The notes beneath the pieces are model-generated. The model was not told the DNA's origin and ran no database searches. It saw only the letters and a program-made list of their open reading frames with translations. Position numbers and translations under genes: made by a program. This document shows positions 4,612-9,905 of a DNA stretch of 9,905 bases, piece by piece; positions within the stretch are counted from its first letter, which is position 1, and every line of letters begins with the position of its first letter. This DNA is from an uncultured Eubacteriales bacterium (GTDB lineage: Bacteria; Bacillota; Clostridia; Oscillospirales; Acutalibacteraceae): NCBI GenBank assembly GCA_900313125.1, contig OMPZ01000260.1, positions 1 to 9,905 on the forward strand, written 5' to 3'.

Positions 4612-7269
4612 ATGGGGAAGAGAATAAACGGCAGTACCGGGCATTACTGGTATAAAGCATTTTTTCTCGGCTTGTTTCTTGCTGCCGCATTTTTTATTCC
4701 TTATATAGTGCTGGGTAAGGGCTATTTCCTTTATTACGGCGATTTTAACGTTCAGCAGGTCCCGTTTTATCAGATGGTTCACGACGCGATCAGAAGCGGT
4801 CAAATGCAGTGGTCTCCCACGACAGACCTCGGCTCGAGCCTTGTCGGGTCGTATACGTTCTATCTTCTCGGCAGCCCTTATTTCTGGCTGACGCTGCCGT
4901 TCCCGAGCAAGGCGGTGCCGTATCTTATGGGTCCGCTGCTTATCCTGAAATTCGGGTCAGCGTCGCTTACGGGCTATATTTACCTCAGACGATATGTCAG
5001 GAACAAAGACCTCGCCGTTCTCGGCGGTCTGCTGTATGCGTTCTCCGGCTTTTCGGTGTATAACGTTTTCTTCAACCATTTTCACGAGGCGATCATAACG
5101 TTCCCGCTGCTGCTTGCCGCTATCGACGAATATATGGATAACAAGCGCAGGGGCGTGGTGGCGCTCGCCGTTTTCGCCGCGTGTATAGTCAATTATTATT
5201 TCTTCGTCGGCATGGTAGCGTTTGTTGTTATCTATTGGTGTCTGAGAATGCTCACGGGCAGCTACAAGCTGTCGGGCAGCGATTTCCTCCCTCTCGCGTT
5301 TGAGGTCGTTGTCGGCTTTGCAGGCACGGCGATCCTCCTTTTGCCGACGGTGCTGTTCGTTATCCAGAACCCGAGAGTGAACGATTTTCCGCAGGGCTTC
5401 GACGCGCTCGTTTACGGTTCGGAGCAGAGATATCTGCACATTATCCAGTCAATGTTCTTCCCACCCGATATCCCGGCGCGCCCGAATTTTACGCCCGACT
5501 CCAACTCGAAGTGGGCGTCGGTGGCGGCGTGGCTGCCGGTGTTCGGCATGACCGGCGTGATCGCGTTCCTTCAGAGCAAAAGCAAGAGCTGGCTCAAAAA
5601 GCTGCTGCCGTTTTTGTTCGTGTGTACGCTCGTGCCGATACTCAACGCGATATTCCAGATGTTCGTTATGTCGTATTACGCGCGCTGGTTCTATATGCTC
5701 ACGCTGATGATGGTGCTCGCAACGCTGCTCGCTCTCGAAAATTCGCAAACGCGCTGGCAGCCCGCGATCATGCTTTCGCTTTCGATCACGGTGTTCATAA
5801 CGATCTGCGTCGGCTTCCTGCCTAACGGAAACACCGGCGACGACCTTGATATTCTCGAGCAGGTCGGTCTTGAACGGTATTCCGACCGCTTCTGGATCTA
5901 CTGCGCGATAGCGATAATGTCTCTTGCGCTGACGACGCTGCTTGTGCGTTCGCTTTCCAAAAACCGCAGAACGTTTGTCGTTAAGGCTATATCGTGCTTC
6001 GGAGTCGTTGCGGTTTTGTACTCAGGCTACATCATCGGTCTGGGCAAATCGCACAGCTACGACATCTATAATTTTGTGATCCCGTACTGCCTGAATAACG
6101 GCGACGACCTTGAGATCGACCGCCGCGAGCTCATGAGCTGCCGCAGCGATTTTTACGAATCTATGGACAACACGGGTATGTTCTGGCAGATACCGAATAT
6201 ACAGGCGTTCCAGAGCGTTGTGCCCGGCTCGATCTACGAATTTTACCCGTCTGTCGGCGTGACGAGAGACGTAGGCTCGCGCCCCGAGGTGGAGTACTAC
6301 GGACTCAGAAGCCTGCTCTCCGTAAAATATCTCTTTGACAACGACGACGGCGAGGACGAGTTCCAGAACGAAGAGGGAAAGACGAGAATGCCCGGCTACC
6401 GCTTTATCGGCAGGCAGAACGGCTTCAAGGTGTTTGAAAACAAAAACTATATCCCTTACGGCTTCTGGTATGACAGCTATATCACAGAGGACGAGTACGA
6501 GACCGTCGAGGAGAAGGACCGTCACCTTCAGCTCTTGAAGTCGCTCGTTTTAAGCGACGAGCAGACTGAAAAATACGGCGACCTTATGGAGCACGACGAC
6601 TATTTGAGAGAAACCTACGACGTGGCGTCCTACAACGCCGACTGCACAAGGCTCAAGGAGCACACCTGCAGTTATTTTGAATACGCGAAAAATTCCTTCC
6701 ACGCTCAGATCACCGTTGACGCGGACGACGGTGAAAAGCTCGTGTTCTTCAGCGTTCCGTTCGAGAACGGCTGGAGCGCGACCGTAAACGGTCAGCCCGC
6801 AGAGATAGAGAAGGTCAACATCGGCTTTATGGCGGTAAAGGTACCGGTCGGCAGCAGCGAGATACAGTTTGAATACAGAACGCCCGGTCTGTACGAGGGC
6901 GCGGCGGTAACGGCTGTCAGCATCGTGCTGTATGCGGTCTATATCGTGATCTCGAAAAAGAACAATAAGCTGAAACCGCGCCTGAAGCTCAGAAAGAGCT
7001 ACAGGGTAGCCGCGATAGGCTCGAACGAAGAGCTCGGCGACAGATACAAAAACCTCTCGCTCGGTTCACGCCCGATGAAACGGCGCAGGGTAATAAAAAC
7101 GGAAAATGAGAATATTATAGAAGAAGAGACCGGCGGCGCCGCAGACGACGCGGAAAATGACGAGCCCCTGACGGCAGACGCCAAAGAACTATCGGTCGGT
7201 ACGGAGAACGCGGAAAACGAGCCCGACAACGCTCCGGTAGCTCCCGAAAAAGAGGACGAAGGGGAGTAA
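4612..7269 (+). CDS. YfhO-family multi-spanning membrane protein (putative GT-C glycosyltransferase)
   Basis: The 885-residue product starting MGKRINGSTG belongs to the YfhO family (Pfam YfhO). About 13-14 hydrophobic helices fill residues 15-480 and one more lies near 763-781, with a large extracytoplasmic domain between them. The first outside loop holds YYGDFNVQQ, in which the Asp (residue 44) occupies the place of the acidic catalytic residue of GT-C enzymes. In Bacillus subtilis YfhO works with the GT2 enzyme CsbB to add sugar to lipoteichoic acid; transfer of a lipid-linked sugar outside the membrane is inferred here by family. After the last helix comes a cytoplasmic tail of about 104 residues, first basic (KPRLKLRK, MKRRR) and then acidic with AEN motifs, which I would not expect in a typical YfhO. 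It is the first gene of an operon, 33 bases before the dipeptidase start. Confidence 0.88.
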   Translation: MGKRINGSTGHYWYKAFFLGLFLAAAFFIPYIVLGKGYFLYYGDFNVQQVPFYQMVHDAIRSGQMQWSPTTDLGSSLVGSYTFYLLGSPYFWLTLPFPSKAVPYLMGPLLILKFGSASLTGYIYLRRYVRNKDLAVLGGLLYAFSGFSVYNVFFNHFHEAIITFPLLLAAIDEYMDNKRRGVVALAVFAACIVNYYFFVGMVAFVVIYWCLRMLTGSYKLSGSDFLPLAFEVVVGFAGTAILLLPTVLFVIQNPRVNDFPQGFDALVYGSEQRYLHIIQSMFFPPDIPARPNFTPDSNSKWASVAAWLPVFGMTGVIAFLQSKSKSWLKKLLPFLFVCTLVPILNAIFQMFVMSYYARWFYMLTLMMVLATLLALENSQTRWQPAIMLSLSITVFITICVGFLPNGNTGDDLDILEQVGLERYSDRFWIYCAIAIMSLALTTLLVRSLSKNRRTFVVKAISCFGVVAVLYSGYIIGLGKSHSYDIYNFVIPYCLNNGDDLEIDRRELMSCRSDFYESMDNTGMFWQIPNIQAFQSVVPGSIYEFYPSVGVTRDVGSRPEVEYYGLRSLLSVKYLFDNDDGEDEFQNEEGKTRMPGYRFIGRQNGFKVFENKNYIPYGFWYDSYITEDEYETVEEKDRHLQLLKSLVLSDEQTEKYGDLMEHDDYLRETYDVASYNADCTRLKEHTCSYFEYAKNSFHAQITVDADDGEKLVFFSVPFENGWSATVNGQPAEIEKVNIGFMAVKVPVGSSEIQFEYRTPGLYEGAAVTAVSIVLYAVYIVISKKNNKLKPRLKLRKSYRVAAIGSNEELGDRYKNLSLGSRPMKRRRVIKTENENIIEEETGGAADDAENDEPLTADAKELSVGTENAENEPDNAPVAPEKEDEGE

Positions 7270-7302
7270 CTCGCGCCGACCATTCGGAAATGGAGTATGT
7301 AT

Positions 7303-8667
7303 ATGTCAAACTTTGATGAATTGCTTGAAAGCTATAAAGAAGAATTTCTGAGAGACCTCGACGAGCTGCTGAAAATTCGTTCCGTTTCGGCAGACGGCGA
7401 GGAGATTCCTCAGCAGGCTCTGCGCTGGATGCTCGACAAGGCTGAGAGCTTCGGTCTGAAAACGAAAAACGTAGACAACATCGCGGGTCACGCCGAGTAC
7501 GGCGACGGCGAAAAGCTCTGCGGCGTTCTGACGCACCTCGACGTCGTGCCGGTAAACGCTGCCGAGTGGTCGTGCGAGCCGTTCGCGCTGACAAGAAAGA
7601 ACGGCAGAATGTACGGACGCGGCGTTGCCGACGACAAGGGCGCGGCTCTCGCGGCGCTCTACTGCCTGCGCGCTCTCAAGGAAAGCGGTGCTTCGGGCAA
7701 CCGTGTGCGCGTTATCTTCGGCACGTCCGAGGAGATAGGTATGCAGGATATGCAGACCTATTTTGAAAGCGAGCCGCTGCCCGACCTCAGCTTTACGCCC
7801 GACAGCGAATACGGCATCTGCCGCGCCGAAAAGGGCATAATGCACCTTGAGATAATTTCCGAAAAAGCAAACAACACCGCTCTCATGCAGTTTGAAGCAG
7901 GCTCGGCGAACAATGTCGTTCCCGATACGGCGTTCGCTATCCTCGACTGCAGCGACTACGAGGAGCACAATCTCCAGCGTCTTGCCGACGCCGCCGGACC
8001 CGGGGCGTTCGATCTCAGATTCACGATCGACGGTCTGAAGGTCACATCTCACGGCAAGGCTGCCCATGCCTGCGAGCCGGAAAAGGGCGTGAACGCCGCG
8101 GCAGCTCTCGCGGAGATAATCTGCGCCGTTCTCGGTACGGAAGCCGTAGGCGACCTCTGCACGTTTATCAACTACTGCATCGGCAAGGAGACGAACGGCC
8201 GCTCGATGGGCATCAAGATGAGAGACGCTGTGTCCGGCGAGCTGACGCTCACGCTCAGCCGCGTGCATATCACGGAGCGTGAAGCGCGCGCCGTAGTAGA
8301 TGTGCGCTACCCCGTTTCGTTCCTTGAAGAGGTCGTGCTCTACCAGATCAAAAAGGTCGCCGCGCGCGAGGGGCTGACAGTTCGCCTTATCGACGGCGAA
8401 AAGCCGCTTTCTCTCGACGAGAGCGCGCCTATAGTAACGGCGCTCACAACGGCTTACAAAAATGTTACGGGCGAAGAGCCCGAGCTTTACACGACGGGCG
8501 GCGGCACCTACGCCAGAATGCTCGGCGGCAAGGGCGTTGCCTTCGGACCTGTGTTCCCCGGCGATGATTCGAGGATACATAATTCGGACGAGTCGATCGA
8601 CGAGGAGAACTTCTTTAAGCATTTCAGGATCTGCCTTGAAGCGATGAACGAAATGATGAAGGCGTGA
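7303..8667 (+). CDS. M20-family metallodipeptidase, PepV/Sapep type
   Basis: This cytoplasmic dinuclear-metal enzyme probably cleaves dipeptides, with broad specificity in the PepV/Sapep group. In the 454-residue version, the expected metal and catalytic residues are present in order: THLD (His78, Asp80), GVADDKG (Asp110), SEE (Glu143 as base, Glu144), PDS (Asp167) and a C-terminal RIHNSDE (His426). The lid domain occupies about residues 185-310. Full length for PepV (about 450-470). The start is chosen at 7303 because GGAG (7292-7295) lies seven bases upstream; the ATG at 7297 would have a one-base spacing. Its place between envelope genes may be incidental, or it may recycle peptides from wall turnover. 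Zn or Mn preference cannot be told. Confidence 0.93.
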   Translation: MSNFDELLESYKEEFLRDLDELLKIRSVSADGEEIPQQALRWMLDKAESFGLKTKNVDNIAGHAEYGDGEKLCGVLTHLDVVPVNAAEWSCEPFALTRKNGRMYGRGVADDKGAALAALYCLRALKESGASGNRVRVIFGTSEEIGMQDMQTYFESEPLPDLSFTPDSEYGICRAEKGIMHLEIISEKANNTALMQFEAGSANNVVPDTAFAILDCSDYEEHNLQRLADAAGPGAFDLRFTIDGLKVTSHGKAAHACEPEKGVNAAAALAEIICAVLGTEAVGDLCTFINYCIGKETNGRSMGIKMRDAVSGELTLTLSRVHITEREARAVVDVRYPVSFLEEVVLYQIKKVAAREGLTVRLIDGEKPLSLDESAPIVTALTTAYKNVTGEEPELYTTGGGTYARMLGGKGVAFGPVFPGDDSRIHNSDESIDEENFFKHFRICLEAMNEMMKA

Positions 8668-8698
8668 CAAGAATCAATAAACAGGAAGTGACGTATCA

Positions 8699-9730
8699 AT
8701 GAATGCGGAAAAAATGATAAAAACCGAGTCGAAGCACTCGCTTTCGGGCAAATGGGTCGCAGCGGAGCTTTCGATGCTCGTGCTCATGTTCGTGCCGATA
8801 ATCGTGTCCGCCATAGCAATGCTGTCATACGCGGTGCTCGGGGAGTCGGAGCTCAAAGAGGTGTTCGGCAGCGAGCCTGTCAAGGGCGCGTTGTTTGTGG
8901 TGCTGAACCTTGTGGCTGTGGCTGCGCTGCTGCTGCTTTCTCCGACGTACAACGGCTTTGCAAGGCTCTACTCCGGTATCGCCGACGGCAAAGAGCCAGA
9001 CGCCGCCGAGGTCTTTTGGTTCTTTGACAGCAAGCAGAGGTACATTTCCGCGCTGACGTTTATGTCGGTGCTGCTCGTAAAGTGCGTCGGTATCCTCGCT
9101 GTGTGCGAAGCTCCGGCATTGGCTGTCGCGGCGGCTGCTTACGGTACCGCCGAGGAAAACGAAACGCTCTCGTTCGTAGCTGTTTGCCTTGCCGTAGCGG
9201 GGCTTGTGGGCGCGTTTTTCTGGTTCCACCGCTTTGCGTTCCAGATGATGCTGTTTTCATACTACGACTACGATCCGCTCACAGCGGCTCAGAAGGGCGC
9301 GGCGGCCGCAAAGAACGGCACGGGCAAGCTCGTTATGCTGACGCTCTCGTTTATCCCGTGGATACTGCTCACGCTGCTTGTGCTGCCTTTCGTTTACGTT
9401 TTCCCGTATATGACCTGCTCGTATTTCGTTTCGGCGAAATACCTGATAGGCTCTATGCTCGAAGGTGAGCGCGCCGCCGAAGAAGCACGCGCGGACGTAC
9501 CTGCCGGGCAGACAGGCGAGGATGTACCTGCTGAAAATGCGGTCGAAGAGACAGCGGAGAATGTCAGCGCGGCGGCAGACGATCCGGAAGAAAACGCCGA
9601 GGAGGAAAATGCGGAGGAAGCTCCGGCGGAAAATATATCGGAAGCTGCGGACATCGCGGCAGCGGAAAACGTTCCCGATGAAGGCGGGAAAAAGCTCACA
9701 CTTGAAAAGGACGGCGAGACAGCACAGTAA
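8699..9730 (+). CDS. DUF975-like integral membrane protein with acidic tail
   Basis: This is a 343-residue protein with about five or six hydrophobic segments in the first 250 residues. The part around residues 195-250 runs DPLTAAQKGAAAAKNG, then LTLSFIPWILLTLLVLP, then VFPYMTCSYFVSAKY. It resembles the conserved end of DUF975 proteins (a cluster before an LSF-W helix, then PY and an amphipathic region), but the match is only by eye. The last 90 residues (254-343) are hydrophilic, about one third Glu/Asp, Ala-rich and with repeated AEN, and are probably disordered in the cytoplasm. AGGAAG lies about 10 bases upstream of ATG 8699, a modest binding site. Its stop codon overlaps the Shine-Dalgarno of the next gene, which suggests coupled translation with the glycosyltransferase. 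Function unknown. Confidence 0.85.
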   Translation: MNAEKMIKTESKHSLSGKWVAAELSMLVLMFVPIIVSAIAMLSYAVLGESELKEVFGSEPVKGALFVVLNLVAVAALLLLSPTYNGFARLYSGIADGKEPDAAEVFWFFDSKQRYISALTFMSVLLVKCVGILAVCEAPALAVAAAAYGTAEENETLSFVAVCLAVAGLVGAFFWFHRFAFQMMLFSYYDYDPLTAAQKGAAAAKNGTGKLVMLTLSFIPWILLTLLVLPFVYVFPYMTCSYFVSAKYLIGSMLEGERAAEEARADVPAGQTGEDVPAENAVEETAENVSAAADDPEENAEEENAEEAPAENISEAADIAAAENVPDEGGKKLTLEKDGETAQ

Positions 9731-9742
9731 GGAGGGGGAACA

Positions 9743-9905
9743 ATGACGGTATCACTTTGCGTGATAGCTTACAATGAGGAGGAGCATATCAGCGGACTGC
9801 TTGACGATATATCTCAGCAGACTTATCCGCACGACCTGACGGAGATAATTTTTGTCGATAACGGCTCGACCGACACGACGCCTGCGCTGCTGTCAAATTT
9901 CGAGC
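9743..9905 (+). CDS. Family 2 glycosyltransferase (3' truncated by window end)
   Basis: The first 54 residues are visible and the gene runs off the window. They show the N-terminal GT-A nucleotide-sugar fold: strand SLCVIAYNEEEHI, helix ISGLLDDISQQTYP, strand EIIFVDNGSTDTT. The Asp in VDNGSTD matches the UDP-sugar-binding position. AYNEEE and VDNGSTD are variants seen in polysaccharide GT2 enzymes of the ExoA-like kind more than in CsbB-like polyprenyl-phosphate transferases, but 54 residues do not settle it. A very strong AGGAGG (9730-9735) overlaps the preceding stop codon, seven bases from ATG. No substrate can be assigned. Confidence 0.92.
   Translation, partial: MTVSLCVIAYNEEEHISGLLDDISQQTYPHDLTEIIFVDNGSTDTTPALLSNFE

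Noticed and set aside
4516..4803. Minus-strand ORF of 95 codons across the operon promoter and YfhO start
   Set aside because: It overlaps a well-supported promoter and gene start on the other strand and has no independent support.
7306..8670. Antisense ORF of 454 codons covering the whole dipeptidase gene
   Set aside because: The dipeptidase on the plus strand has all catalytic motifs and a proper ribosome binding site. The antisense frame is open because of codon bias, and its product is Arg/His-rich with no recognisable domain.

Overview
The window looks like a chromosomal segment of a moderately GC-rich Clostridia bacterium, most likely Ruminococcus-like (Oscillospirales). The support is AGGAGG-type ribosome binding sites, sigma-A-like promoters, heavy use of ATA (Ile) and AGA (Arg) codons in otherwise GC-rich genes, and the gene families present (YfhO, PepV-type dipeptidase, DUF975-like and DUF697 proteins). 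The taxonomic call rests on general style, not on a marker gene.

Layout. Positions 1-1779 hold the 3' part of a long plus-strand gene for a disordered, Gln/Pro/Met-rich protein. It has eight near-identical copies of a YNxAMPPYTVHPF peptide, a Pro/Glu/Lys linker and a C-terminal RanBP2-like zinc finger. An in-frame ATG at 1516 with an excellent Shine-Dalgarno sequence may also make a short protein carrying only the zinc finger. A strong hairpin terminator (1789-1818) separates this gene from an EamA/DMT transporter (1856-2755). A bidirectional terminator (2823-2860) lies between the transporter and a convergent minus-strand GTPase with a DUF697-like hydrophobic C-terminus (2887-4044), which has its own consensus promoter (4086-4114).

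Positions 4115-4500 contain no credible gene. They hold a dense cluster of hairpins, mutually exclusive pairings and short direct repeats, which suggests a dispersed intergenic repeat or a structured RNA. A TATAAT promoter and a 13-bp palindrome then precede a four-gene plus-strand operon: a YfhO-family membrane protein (4612-7269), an M20/PepV-type dipeptidase (7303-8667), a DUF975-like membrane protein (8699-9730) and the start of a family 2 glycosyltransferase (9743 to the window end). Gaps are 12-33 bases with no terminator visible.

The operon pairs a putative GT-C type transferase (YfhO) with a GT2 enzyme. In Bacillus the combination of YfhO and a GT2 enzyme (CsbB) glycosylates lipoteichoic acid, so a role in decorating a cell-envelope polymer is a reasonable inference. 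Two membrane proteins of the operon end in similar acidic, AEN-rich cytoplasmic tails. The most unusual items are the repeat/zinc-finger protein with its possible internal start, and the structured intergenic region.
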